Shown here in pieces: positions 8,150-16,590 of a DNA stretch of 64,000 nucleotides. The position numbers were made by a program, and so were the translations under genes. Numbering within the stretch: the first letter of the stretch is position 1; each line of letters starts with the position of its first letter. This DNA comes from Clostridia bacterium (GTDB lineage Bacteria > Bacillota > Clostridia > Oscillospirales > CAG-272). The stretch covers positions 1-64,000 of the forward strand of contig JAFTUC010000005.1 in the NCBI GenBank assembly GCA_017466445.1. The letters are read 5' to 3'. A model generated the notes under the pieces. It ran no database searches and was not told the DNA's origin. It saw nothing but the letters and a program-made list of their open reading frames with translations.

Positions 8150-9028
8150 TTATTCGCCCTTAAACTTGACTGATTTTGCGTACTCTATGTAGTCTTCGAA
8201 ATTATCATCGAAATCATCCTCCTGAGCGGTGATCTGAACGACCCAGAATGCATCGTCGGTATTATATACGAATGCGACGTATCTGAACATATCACCGTCG
8301 ATATCCACTTCATATATAAGATATGCAAGTCCGTCCTCGAAGGTAGTCTCCTTGAGTAACGCGCTTATATCGTTAGCCAGAACAAAGCTATCGCAGTATT
8401 GACTAAGGGTATAACCCTCAAGTACGGGATACTGTTCAAACGTTTCGCTGAAAATGATTACAGCCGTATCGTACGAGGAATATGCTACGTCGAACTTTTC
8501 CTTTTCATCCTCAGTGAGCTTTTCCTCAGTGAAATCATCGGTAAGAACTATACTGAGATCTCCGTATTCAAAGGTCTTGGGCTCCGTGCTGAACACACTG
8601 GATGCAAAGCCGATAACAAATCCGATAACGAAGCAGACAAGTGTGATTATTACATCCCTTATTATCGCCTTCTTTTTCATCGCCTTTCGATGAGAGGCAA
8701 CCTCTTCGGATTCATTATTGTTAAACAAAAAGGGATTTGAAAAGGAGTAGACGCTCCTTCCGCTGACATTTACGTCATCCTCTCCCGCGGGGATAGGATA
8801 AAAATCGTTATACTGATTTCTCGATCTTTTTGAGTAGCAGGCATATAATCTTGCCGACTCGTCGCTGATATCAAAGCTTTTTTCCTCACCGTTTTTCAAA
8901 TCTCCGAGATGCCTGCAAGGAACACCGTTTATAAAGGTATCCACAGAGCTTGTATCCTGCAGATAAAGATTAACGCGCGAAAGAGATGCAACGTATTTCT
9001 TTTCTCTCTTGACTGTTAATTTTCTCAT
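8150..9028 (-). CDS. Single-pass membrane protein with cytoplasmic beta-domain
   Basis: 292 residues. About 95 N-terminal residues look like a compact beta-rich domain (RVNLYLQDTSS, FINGVPCRHLGDLKNGEE). A basic stretch (RKAMKKKA) and one membrane helix at about residues 122-145 follow, then an acidic extracytoplasmic domain of about 140 residues with many Asp/Glu/Tyr. AGGAGAT upstream of 9028 decides the start. It is monocistronic and I do not recognise the family. The topology would suit a sensor or envelope-associated protein. Confidence 0.6.
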   Translation of the reverse strand: MRKLTVKREKKYVASLSRVNLYLQDTSSVDTFINGVPCRHLGDLKNGEEKSFDISDESARLYACYSKRSRNQYNDFYPIPAGEDDVNVSGRSVYSFSNPFLFNNNESEEVASHRKAMKKKAIIRDVIITLVCFVIGFVIGFASSVFSTEPKTFEYGDLSIVLTDDFTEEKLTEDEKEKFDVAYSSYDTAVIIFSETFEQYPVLEGYTLSQYCDSFVLANDISALLKETTFEDGLAYLIYEVDIDGDMFRYVAFVYNTDDAFWVVQITAQEDDFDDNFEDYIEYAKSVKFKGE

Positions 9029-9052
9029 ATAAAATCTCCTCAAAGAAATACT

Positions 9053-9087
9053 AACAAAGCAGGTCATTTACGGGACCTGCTTTGTTA
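9053..9087 (-). terminator. Terminator of fucO-like gene
   Basis: AACAAAGCAGGTC and GACCTGCTTTGTT form a 13-bp perfect stem. On the minus strand the hairpin is followed by AGTATTTCTTTG. It lies just after the dehydrogenase gene. Confidence 0.7.
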
Positions 9088-9097
9088 TTTATCTTAA

Positions 9098-10243
9098 TTA
9101 CATAAGACTGCGATAGATAGCCTCAATGTCCTCTACGCTGGTTTCCTTCGGGTTGCCGGGACGGCAAGCGTCATTATAAGCGTCAACAGACATCTGATGG
9201 ATATCCTCTTCCTTAGCCACACCCTTAAGCGAGGTAACGATTCCAACGTCCTCAGCAAGCTGACGTACCGCCTCTACTGCTGCGGCACGGTACTCATCCT
9301 GAGTCATACCGTCAACTCCCTTCACGCCCATAGCGCGAGCGATCTCACGGTACTTTTCTCCGGTAGCCTCTGCATTATATGCCATAACTGCGGGGAGAAG
9401 TGTCGCACATGCCTTTCCGTGAGGCATATCGTAATATGCGGAAAGAGTGTGTGCCATAGAGTGGTCAACACCGAGTCCGACGTTAGAGAAGCCCATTCCT
9501 GCGATATACTGACCGAGTGCCATGCCCTCACGTCCGTCTGCGGTATTCTTTACTGAGCCTCTGAGCGAGCGTGCTATGATCTCGATAGCCTTGATATGGA
9601 ACATATCCGAAAGCTCCCAAGCGCCCTTAGTGATATATCCCTCGATAGCGTGGGTAAGAGCATCCATACCGGTAGCCGCGGTAAGGCCGGCGGGCATAGA
9701 CGCCATCATATCGGGGTCAACTACAGCTACGACGGGGATATCGTGCGCATCAACACAAACGAACTTACGCTTCTTCTGTACGTCGGTAATAACGTAGTTG
9801 ATAGTTACCTCAGCAGCCGTTCCTGCGGTTGTGGGAACTGCGATGATCGGTACGCAAGGATTTTTGGTGGGAGCAACGCCTTCGAGAGAACGAACGTCCT
9901 CAAACTCGGGGTTGGTAATGATTATACCGATAGCCTTTGCGGTATCCATAGACGATCCACCGCCGATAGCAACGATACAGTCAGCGCCCGAAGCCTTGAA
10001 CGCTTCTACTCCGCTCTGCACGTTTTCAACAGTAGGATTGGGCTTGATATCCGAGAAAACACTGTAAGCGATTCCTGCCGCCTCAAGCAGATCGGTAACC
10101 TTTGCGGTAATGCCGAACTTTATAAGGTCGGGGTCGGAGGCAACGAATGCCTTCTTGAAGCCTCTGTTTTTGATCTCATCGGGGATTGCTTTGATAGCTC
10201 CTGCGCCGTGATAGGAGGTCTCGTTGAGCATAAATTTGTTCAT
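9098..10243 (-). CDS. fucO: Iron-dependent alcohol dehydrogenase, lactaldehyde reductase (FucO) type
   Basis: 381 residues, the length of FucO. It shows the group III Fe-ADH features: GGGSSMDTAKAIG nucleotide-binding loop (about 95-107), PTTAGTAAEVT, and metal ligands in MDALTHAIEGY and VDHSMAHTLSAYYDMPHGKA. FucO reduces L-lactaldehyde to 1,2-propanediol at the end of fucose or rhamnose breakdown, which would suit the rhamnosidase-type glycosidases elsewhere in the window, although these are over 25 kb away. Related 1,2-propanediol or methanol dehydrogenases are similar, so the exact substrate is inferred. Confidence 0.8.
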   Translation of the reverse strand: MNKFMLNETSYHGAGAIKAIPDEIKNRGFKKAFVASDPDLIKFGITAKVTDLLEAAGIAYSVFSDIKPNPTVENVQSGVEAFKASGADCIVAIGGGSSMDTAKAIGIIITNPEFEDVRSLEGVAPTKNPCVPIIAVPTTAGTAAEVTINYVITDVQKKRKFVCVDAHDIPVVAVVDPDMMASMPAGLTAATGMDALTHAIEGYITKGAWELSDMFHIKAIEIIARSLRGSVKNTADGREGMALGQYIAGMGFSNVGLGVDHSMAHTLSAYYDMPHGKACATLLPAVMAYNAEATGEKYREIARAMGVKGVDGMTQDEYRAAAVEAVRQLAEDVGIVTSLKGVAKEEDIHQMSVDAYNDACRPGNPKETSVEDIEAIYRSLM

Positions 10244-10279
10244 GGGAATACATCCTTTCGTTATTTAATTAACGATTTT

Positions 10280-10308
10280 ATTATACACCCAAAATTTTCC
10301 GATGTCAA
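10280..10308 (-). promoter_or_regulatory. Strong promoter of fucO-like gene
   Basis: Read on the minus strand: TTGACA (10303-10308), 17-bp spacer, TATAAT (10280-10285). An inverted repeat CGTTA-N6-TAACG (10259-10274) lies between the promoter and the start codon and could be a regulator site. Confidence 0.8.
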
Positions 10309-10325
10309 TACCCTACAGGTTAGAC

Positions 10326-10760
10326 TTAAAGAAAATCTCGTATTTCAACAGCAAGTTTTTCCTCTATTGCAATAAGCTTTTTCGCTATATCCTTTGATTC
10401 CTCGCTTGCCCCTTTATACTGATTTAAATACCTGCTGAGAGATTTTACTCCCATATTGCATCCGTCGGTCATAAGATCGGCTACCGAATTATCCGATTCG
10501 CTCATAACGAGCTTCACGTTGGTCTTTGCCGATGACATACCCTTAGCTATGATGCTCGGCTCCTTTCCCTTATCGCAGCATTTGGCAAGCATAACGTCTA
10601 TATCCTCGGACAGTCTTTCATGCTCTCTTTTACAGTCGGAAAGATATTTTCGAAGCTTTTCCTCTCGAACGTAAGATATAACCTCATCTATCGAGGATAT
10701 TCCCATTTTGACTCCCGCATCGCATTCGCGAAGCAGCTTTACCGTATCCTGTTCTATCAT
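10326..10760 (-). CDS. Ferritin-like four-helix protein (DUF2383/DUF3231-like)
   Basis: 144 residues, almost entirely helical, with four amphipathic helices. The pattern of E-x(2)-R/E residues (CDAGVKMGISSIDEV, LSDCKREHERLSEDI) resembles small ferritin-like proteins of Firmicutes. Metal-binding E-x2-H pairs are only partly convincing (REHERL). It has its own RBS and lies between the fucO promoter and the GH32 terminator, so it is probably monocistronic. Role unknown. Confidence 0.55.
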   Translation of the reverse strand: MIEQDTVKLLRECDAGVKMGISSIDEVISYVREEKLRKYLSDCKREHERLSEDIDVMLAKCCDKGKEPSIIAKGMSSAKTNVKLVMSESDNSVADLMTDGCNMGVKSLSRYLNQYKGASEESKDIAKKLIAIEEKLAVEIRDFL

Positions 10761-10823
10761 TTTTATCTCCTTTGTTTTTTTATTAGTATTACCCGCCGAA
10801 TCAAATCTATTACGGACAAAAAC

Positions 10824-10850
10824 AAAAACGGCAGTTTTCTGCCGTTTTTT
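10824..10850 (-). terminator. Terminator of GH32 operon
   Basis: AAAAACGGCAG/CTGCCGTTTTTT forms a perfect stem with a 4-base loop and T-runs on both strands, placed just past the GH32 stop. Confidence 0.8.
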
Positions 10851-10871
10851 GCATTATTTTACTGAAATTTA

Positions 10872-11972
10872 TTAAAGAAGCACCGAAAAGATCTCTTCTC
10901 CTCCGTTTACGAATATTTCAAGGATAAACTCATCCCTAAGGAGCTTGATATCCCTTATCTCGCCCTTATAAACGAGGGCTTCTCTTCCGACACGCTCTAC
11001 CGTAAAGCCATCCTCGGTACGCTTCACAGCAGGATCCTCATCCTTTAAAAGGTATCTTATCTCTTCTATCGGATATCCGCATATCTTCGAATCCCTTATA
11101 AAGATCTCGCGAGGAAGTGACATACATCCGACGTCCTTTTCGGCATATCCCGCATATGGCCACCCCGGTATCCATGAGATAAGTATATTTCTTCCCTTAT
11201 GATCTCTGAACACCTGCCCCGCGTACTGATCGGGTCCCTTATCTATAGCTCCCACAAGATCGGGAGTGAATTTCCCGTCTTCAAAGCTTCCGTACATAAG
11301 CGAAAAATAATGATATTTTTCAAGGCAGACCGACGCGGTAAGAAGATATCTGTCATACGCGTGCATAAACGAAGGGCATTCGGCATATCTACCGTTTTCC
11401 CACTCGGACATAACACCAACGTATTTCCAGTTGAAAAGATCCTCGCTTTCATAAAGAAGAAGTCTCGCAAGCTTTTTTTGCGGATATCCGCTTGCCATAA
11501 CGCAGTAATATTTTCCGTCTGCCTCTATAATTGCGGGATCTCTGAAATCACGGCTTCCGTCCTCGGGAAAATGTGGGATGACAGGATTGTTTTCGTATTT
11601 TTCAAAATTTATTCCGTCTCTTGAATATGCGACGCTCACCGACTGCGTATTATGCGTATCCCCTTCAAACGTATGAATAGAGGCATAGAAAAGATAGAGC
11701 ACGCCGTCCTTTACTATAGCGGTACCCGACCAGCATCCGCCGTCATCGTAATCTGTATCGGGAGAAAGCGCGATCGGAAGCTCCTCCCACTCTACAAAGT
11801 TCTTTGTTCTGGCGTGACCCCAGTGCATCGGTTCTTTCCACGGTCTTTCAAAATGTGGCGCGTGCTGATAAAACACGTGATAATATCCGTCGAAATAAAC
11901 GAGTCCGTTCGGATCGTTCACCCAACCCTTTTCCGGCTTAAAATGATATTTCAATTTTGCGGTATAGTCCAT
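10872..11972 (-). CDS. GH32 beta-fructofuranosidase / sucrose-type hydrolase
   Basis: 366 residues. The three GH32 acidic residues are visible: nucleophile Asp20 in WVNDPNG, Asp in RDPA (about 144-146) and acid/base Glu198 in ECPSF. The five-bladed propeller is complete, but only a short tail follows, so the usual C-terminal beta-sandwich is mostly missing; the family is typically 450-500 residues. There is no signal peptide. It lies 22 bases after an AraC regulator gene on the same strand, so this regulator and enzyme are probably co-transcribed. The substrate may be sucrose, sucrose-6-P or short fructans. Confidence 0.85.
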   Translation of the reverse strand: MDYTAKLKYHFKPEKGWVNDPNGLVYFDGYYHVFYQHAPHFERPWKEPMHWGHARTKNFVEWEELPIALSPDTDYDDGGCWSGTAIVKDGVLYLFYASIHTFEGDTHNTQSVSVAYSRDGINFEKYENNPVIPHFPEDGSRDFRDPAIIEADGKYYCVMASGYPQKKLARLLLYESEDLFNWKYVGVMSEWENGRYAECPSFMHAYDRYLLTASVCLEKYHYFSLMYGSFEDGKFTPDLVGAIDKGPDQYAGQVFRDHKGRNILISWIPGWPYAGYAEKDVGCMSLPREIFIRDSKICGYPIEEIRYLLKDEDPAVKRTEDGFTVERVGREALVYKGEIRDIKLLRDEFILEIFVNGGEEIFSVLL

Positions 11973-11993
11973 GATCTCTTCTCCTATATGGTT

Positions 11994-12797
11994 TTATTTG
12001 AAAACTTTTTCCTTCGACGGAGGGTATCCGAAAAACTCAACGTAGCTTCTGTAAAACGAGGTATAGTCCCCAAATCCGCATTTTTCCGAAACCTTTGTCG
12101 CCATCTCGCCCATTGATATCATATTCTGAGCGGCAAGAAGACGCTTACTGCTTATATATTTCTTAGGTGTACTGTGCATCTCTTTTTTAAAGCATCTGTA
12201 AAGATAGCTTTCGGTAACGAAAAGCTCCTTTGCAAGATCTGATACACTTCCGAGCGTGAACAAATTATCTCCTATCATCTTAAGCGCATCCGAAACGAGC
12301 GGACTCACTCTCAAGTAGGAAACGTCATGCGCTCCATTATCAGAGATGCTCAGTACGAAAAAGAGCTCGGAAACGCTTATCTGTATGATCTTTGCAAAAT
12401 CCTCGCTTCTGAGCTTTCCGTAATAAAAATCGAGCTTTGAAAATATATCGGATACTACGGTATTGCCGTACAGACCGAGAACGTCCCTTTCCTTCGGAAG
12501 TGGCGGAAGATCCTTTATCGGAAGAGTTCTTATATCGAAAAAAACGTCGTATCTTTCGTAATCCTTTTCCGAATCAATGCGAACAAAATGATATTTCGCA
12601 GGCTCGGTTATGATAAGATCACCCTTTTTGAGCTTATATATCCTATCCTCGATAGTATAAGAAACGTCACCGCTCACTATATATATCAATTCATAGAAAT
12701 TATGCGCTTCTTCCGAAAAGGATCCCTTTGACGGATTTTTGTGTATCACGTGATTATAAACAAGCTCAGTGCTCTTGTACTCGGATATTACATCCAT
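11994..12797 (-). CDS. AraC-family regulator of the GH32 operon
   Basis: 267 residues. There is an N-terminal cupin-like sensing domain (HNFYELIYIVSGDVSYTIEDRIYKLKKGDLIITEP) and a C-terminal double HTH (about 175-265) with VSDLAKELFVTESYLYRCFKKEMHSTPKKYI and KCGFGDYTSFYRSYVEFFGYPPS. A GGGAG before 12797 fixes the start. Its gene leads into GH32 and is divergent from the Gfo/Idh oxidoreductase, so it may control both. Autoregulation is likely but unproven. Confidence 0.85.
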   Translation of the reverse strand: MDVISEYKSTELVYNHVIHKNPSKGSFSEEAHNFYELIYIVSGDVSYTIEDRIYKLKKGDLIITEPAKYHFVRIDSEKDYERYDVFFDIRTLPIKDLPPLPKERDVLGLYGNTVVSDIFSKLDFYYGKLRSEDFAKIIQISVSELFFVLSISDNGAHDVSYLRVSPLVSDALKMIGDNLFTLGSVSDLAKELFVTESYLYRCFKKEMHSTPKKYISSKRLLAAQNMISMGEMATKVSEKCGFGDYTSFYRSYVEFFGYPPSKEKVFK

Positions 12798-12887
12798 AAA
12801 ATATCTCCCGAAATCAATTATCTGAGCAAAGAATATCACAAAAGTTCATTTTTGTCAATATATTTGTACAGTTTTCACCATTTATTT

Positions 12888-12905
12888 TGCAAAAAATATA
12901 TTGCA
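12888..12905. promoter_or_regulatory. Inverted repeat in divergent control region
   Basis: TGCAA-N8-TTGCA lies between the divergently transcribed AraC gene and the oxidoreductase gene in strongly AT-rich DNA. It is a candidate operator. The arms are short, so chance cannot be excluded. Confidence 0.35.
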
Positions 12906-12957
12906 TAATAATAGTGGAGTAAGGATCTCCGAAAATAACATACAAAGGAAGATGTTT

Positions 12958-14028
12958 ATGAAAAAATTAAATTTAGCAATCATCGGTCAGGGACGAAGCG
13001 GAAAAAACATACACGGAGCATTTTTGCGCGGAAGCAGCAATACCTTTTTTAACGTAAGATACGTTGTTGAAACAGACGAGGAAAGGCGCAAGGTGTCCGA
13101 GAGCATCTATCCGAACGCCGAGGTAATAAGCGATTACAGAGATCTGTTTGAGAAAACGGATATCGACCTCGTAGTAAACGCAACTCCCTCCGACACTCAT
13201 TTTTCTATAACCAAGGAGCTTCTTGAAAACAAAAAGAACGTGCTCGTTGAAAAGCCCTTCTCGAGAAGCCGTTACGAATGCGACACTCTGATACGACTGG
13301 CCAAGGAAAACGGAGTCCATCTTGCGGTCTTCCAGCAGTCATTTATGGCGCCCTATTACAAAAAGACGCTTGAGGTCATAGATTCGGGAATACTCGGAGA
13401 GATAAAGCAGATAAACGTCAGATTCAACGGATTTTCGAGACGTTGGGACTGGCAAACTCTTCAGAAGAAGTGCGCAGGCGGAATATACAACACAGGTCCT
13501 CACCCGATCGGTCTCGGTCTCGGATATCTCGGATTTGACAAAAACGCGCGAGTCGAATATTCCTCACTCGGATGTGCACTCACAAGCGGTGACAGTGACG
13601 ACTACGCAAAGATCATACTCAGCGCTCCCGAAAAGCCTACCGTCGATATTGAGGTAAGCTCGATAGATCCCTTCTCCGATTACACGGTCAAGATCCTCGG
13701 AAGCCGCGGATGCTTCAAGACAACTATTACAAATTACAAGTGCGTATATATCGTGGACGGAGAAAATCCCGAGCGCGACGTTATAGAATCATCGCTTAAG
13801 GATGAGTCGGGAGAGCCTATCTACTGCTCCGAGAGGCTTATAAAGCACGAAGAGTCGGATAGCTATAGCGGAAGCGCGTTCGACGTTGGCACGCACGATC
13901 TGTACGAGGAGCTCTACTATCTCATATCAGAGGGACGTCCGATGAGTGTAACGCCCGAAATGGCGGCATCCATAATCTCGGTCATCGAAACGGTCCACGC
14001 ACAGAATCCGCTTCCCGTTAAATTCTAA
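12958..14028 (+). CDS. Gfo/Idh/MocA-family sugar oxidoreductase
   Basis: 356 residues. The N-terminal Rossmann fold begins MKKLNLAIIGQGRSGKNIHG; the glycine loop is GQGRSG rather than the commoner GxGxxG. The conserved EKP motif (VEKPF, about 98-101) is present with the catalytic Lys, and a GIYNTGPHPIGLGLGY segment occupies the place of the family's D/N-x3-H region. Such enzymes oxidise or epimerise sugars or inositols with NAD(P). AAAGGAAG favours the ATG at 12958 over 12952. The divergent AraC-GH32 operon suggests linked sugar metabolism. Confidence 0.85.
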   Translation: MKKLNLAIIGQGRSGKNIHGAFLRGSSNTFFNVRYVVETDEERRKVSESIYPNAEVISDYRDLFEKTDIDLVVNATPSDTHFSITKELLENKKNVLVEKPFSRSRYECDTLIRLAKENGVHLAVFQQSFMAPYYKKTLEVIDSGILGEIKQINVRFNGFSRRWDWQTLQKKCAGGIYNTGPHPIGLGLGYLGFDKNARVEYSSLGCALTSGDSDDYAKIILSAPEKPTVDIEVSSIDPFSDYTVKILGSRGCFKTTITNYKCVYIVDGENPERDVIESSLKDESGEPIYCSERLIKHEESDSYSGSAFDVGTHDLYEELYYLISEGRPMSVTPEMAASIISVIETVHAQNPLPVKF

Positions 14029-14033
14029 AGCAT

Positions 14034-14063
14034 ACGGTTCGGTCATTTTTCAGACCGAACCGT
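14034..14063 (+). terminator. Rho-independent terminator
   Basis: ACGGTTCGGTC and GACCGAACCGT form an 11-bp perfect stem, followed by ATTACTTT. It ends the oxidoreductase transcript. Confidence 0.75.
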
Positions 14064-14159
14064 ATTACTTTATGCCGAAATATTTCTGTCCGAAACGAAT
14101 ATTTTTGCCATCTATGAAATTTTTTTTTGAAAATAAGCAAAATTTTTTCAAAAAAACTA

Positions 14160-14188
14160 TTGACAAACGGTTTTCGTAGTGCTATAAT
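14160..14188 (+). promoter_or_regulatory. Promoter of T-box operon
   Basis: Perfect TTGACA (14160-14165) and TATAAT (14183-14188) with 17-bp spacing; transcription should start at about 14195. Confidence 0.9.
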
Positions 14189-14194
14189 GTGATC

Positions 14195-14495
14195 ACTTTA
14201 GCGAGCAAAAGTGATGATCGGAAAGAAGTAATCCTCCGAAAAACTTTCAGAGAGCCGCTGTTTGGTGCGAAGCGGTAGCGAGTAGGTCGATGAAATACAT
14301 TCCGGGAGCTGCGGGTTGAAATCTCTTGACAGGATCGAGATGATGTGTAGGCCTCGCCGGGTGCGACCGTAATATCGCAGGGACATTATCTGTGCCCCGT
14401 GAGGCTCCTGCCGTAAGACAGAAGTGAAGCAGAGTGGTAACACGTATTTTTTACGTCTCTGCGTCGATATTTATCGACGCAGAGACTTTTTTTGT
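14195..14495 (+). ncRNA. T-box riboswitch, tyrosine-type (specifier UAC)
   Basis: Stem I features appear in order: GAAAGAAGTA (14221-14230) with the loop-E AGTA, AGAGAG bulge (14249-14254), GGTG apical motif (14264-14267), and the specifier-loop 3' side. CGGAA (14219-14223) pairs with TTCCG (14300-14304), which places the specifier triplet at 14296-14298 = UAC, followed by the usual A. The layout matches the well-studied glyQS leader. The T-box AGAGTGGTAACACG is at 14431-14444; its TGGT would pair with a tRNA ending ACCA, as tRNA-Tyr does. A 14-bp terminator (14455-14486) with T7 competes with the antiterminator. Uncharged tRNA should switch the ABC operon on. Confidence 0.85.
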
Positions 14496-14556
14496 TGTAA
14501 ATAGCAGACATTCCAGCCTGTTAAAATAAATTTATTATCAAAAGGAGATTTCCATT

Positions 14557-15534
14557 ATGAAAATCAAACGTTTACTCAGCGCAGTGCTTATTACGGCACT
14601 TGTACTCACGACCATGACCCTTGTTTCCTGTAGCAGCAAAAAAGACAAGTACACCGTAGGTGTTATTCAGCTCATCACCCACGATGCTCTTGATGCCGCT
14701 ACCGAAGGCTTTATCAAGGCTCTTGAAGACAAGCTCGGCAAGGACAATGTCGAGATCGACGTTCAGAACGCCGCAGGCTCGCCTGACACCTGTGCTACCA
14801 TAGCAAAATCCTTCGTAACAAAGAAGGTCGATCTGATCATGGCAAACGCGACCTCCGCTCTCCAGGCGGCTTACAACGCTACCGCTACCATTCCGATACT
14901 CGGAACCTCCGTAACCGAATACGGTGTTGCTCTCGGAATTGAAAACTTCAGCGGAACCGTCGGAGAAAATGTATCCGGAACCTCTGACCTTGCAGATCTT
15001 GCCAAGCAGGCGCAGATGATAATCGACCTTGTACCCAACGCTCAAAAGGTCGGCATGCTCTACTGCTCTGCAGAGGCAAATTCCGATTACCAGGTAAAGA
15101 AGGTAAGCGAGTACCTCAAAAAGAAGGGACTCACATGTGTCAACTACGAGTTCTCCGATTCTAACGACGTTACGTCCGTAACTCAGAAGGCTGCATCCGA
15201 ATGCGACGCTATCTACATTCCCACCGACAACACCGCCGCATCCTGTGCCGAAACGATCTACGGTGCTATGGGAGAAAACAAAAAGCCTATTATTGCGGGC
15301 GAAAGCGGAATCTGCGCCGGCTGCGGAATAGCTACCCTTTCCATCAGCTACTACGATCTCGGATACAAGACCGGTGAAATGGCTGCTTCCATACTCAAAA
15401 AGGAAGCCGAGATAGAAAAAATGCCTATCGCATACGCTCCTCAGGAGACAAAGAAATACAACAAGGCGATCTGCAACGACCTCGGAATCGACACCAAGGC
15501 TCTTGAGGATGCAGGATACACCGCTCTTGACTAA
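14557..15534 (+). CDS. ABC transporter substrate-binding lipoprotein, TrpX/PF04392 type
   Basis: 325 residues. A lipoprotein signal has the lipobox LVSC with Cys25. The mature part matches the ABC_sub_bind (PF04392) family: VGVIQLITHDALDAATEGF, NAAGSPDTCATIAKSFV, ATIPILGTSVTEYG and the C-terminal SYYDLGYKTGEMAA. This family includes TrpX of tryptophan transporters and resembles periplasmic-binding fold type I. It is the first gene behind the tyrosine-type T-box, so tyrosine or another aromatic compound is the inferred ligand. AAAGGAG precedes the ATG. Confidence 0.85.
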   Translation: MKIKRLLSAVLITALVLTTMTLVSCSSKKDKYTVGVIQLITHDALDAATEGFIKALEDKLGKDNVEIDVQNAAGSPDTCATIAKSFVTKKVDLIMANATSALQAAYNATATIPILGTSVTEYGVALGIENFSGTVGENVSGTSDLADLAKQAQMIIDLVPNAQKVGMLYCSAEANSDYQVKKVSEYLKKKGLTCVNYEFSDSNDVTSVTQKAASECDAIYIPTDNTAASCAETIYGAMGENKKPIIAGESGICAGCGIATLSISYYDLGYKTGEMAASILKKEAEIEKMPIAYAPQETKKYNKAICNDLGIDTKALEDAGYTALD

Positions 15535-15621
15535 AAAAGCTTTTACATTCCTTTATATTCCGAGGCGCGGTCTTAGCATACCGCGTCTCGGATAAGCCAT
15601 TTAAACAAATAGGAGGATTTT

Positions 15622-16590
15622 ATGGAAACGTTGCTTAATTATTTTTCATCTCTGCCCGCAGCAATTGCTCAGGGTATGATCTGGGGAATTATGGCGATCG
15701 GCGTTTACATCACCTACAAGGTCCTCGACATTGCGGATCTGACCGTTGACGGAAGCATCTGCACGGGAGCCGCGGTGTGTGCCGCCATGATGACTATGGG
15801 ATATTCTCTCCCGATCGCCATGATCTGCTCGTTTATAGCAGGTATGCTTGCCGGACTGCTCACGGGAATCTTTCACACGTTTATGGGGATACCCGCGATC
15901 CTTGCAGGTATCCTTACACAGCTTATGCTTTGGTCGATAAATCTCAAGATAATGGGACTTGCGCTTGAGAAGCAAAGTGCCGCAAACCTCCCGCTCTCCG
16001 CGAGAAATTTTGACACTCTGATATCTATGCTCGACATAAACCGCACACTTATAGTAATTTCTATTGCCTGCGTACTGCTTATTGCCATTCTATACTGGTT
16101 TTTCGGCACCGAATACGGCTCGGCACTCCGTGCGACCGGTGCAAATCTCGGAATGAGCCGCGCTCAAGGTATAAACACAAACGCTACCAAGATAGTCGGT
16201 CTTGTTCTCTCGAACGGCATAGTAGCGCTCTCGGGAGCTCTTCTGGCACAGTATCAGGGAAACGCCGATATAAACATGGGCCGCGGAGCGATCGTTATCG
16301 GTCTTGCGGCAGTAATAATCGGAGAGGCACTTTTCGGATGGTTCGCCAAAACAAATTTTGCTCTGAAGCTCACGACCGTAGTTCTCGGCGGAATAGTTTA
16401 CTTTATTGTATACTCTACCGTAATCTACTTGGGTCTCGATTCCAACTACCTGAAGATGCTCTCCGCTATCGTGGTTGCAGTATTTCTTGCAGTTCCCTAC
16501 TGGAAAAACAAATATTTTTCGGGAAAACGGATCAAAAATCACACGCAAAAAAGCAAGTCGGATAAGGAGGTAAAGAACAATGATGCTTGA
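15622..16590 (+). CDS. ABC transporter permease, TrpY/BPD_transp_2 type
   Basis: 322 residues with about nine membrane helices, in the branched-chain-type permease family (PF02653). It shows the family's GTEYGSALRATGANLGMSRAQGIN cytoplasmic loop (about 165-190), which contacts the ATPase, and GLVLSNGIVALSGALLAQYQG. A basic C-terminal tail follows. It forms the membrane channel of the PF04392-type importer. Its end overlaps the ATPase gene by 11 bases, so stoichiometric expression is likely. Confidence 0.85.
   Translation: METLLNYFSSLPAAIAQGMIWGIMAIGVYITYKVLDIADLTVDGSICTGAAVCAAMMTMGYSLPIAMICSFIAGMLAGLLTGIFHTFMGIPAILAGILTQLMLWSINLKIMGLALEKQSAANLPLSARNFDTLISMLDINRTLIVISIACVLLIAILYWFFGTEYGSALRATGANLGMSRAQGINTNATKIVGLVLSNGIVALSGALLAQYQGNADINMGRGAIVIGLAAVIIGEALFGWFAKTNFALKLTTVVLGGIVYFIVYSTVIYLGLDSNYLKMLSAIVVAVFLAVPYWKNKYFSGKRIKNHTQKSKSDKEVKNNDA

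Noticed and set aside
14195-14495. Tryptophan (UGG) specifier for the T-box
   Set aside because: No UGG lies in the specifier loop position; the bottom helix and loop-E placement point to UAC, and the T-box TGGT fits A73 rather than the G73 of tRNA-Trp.
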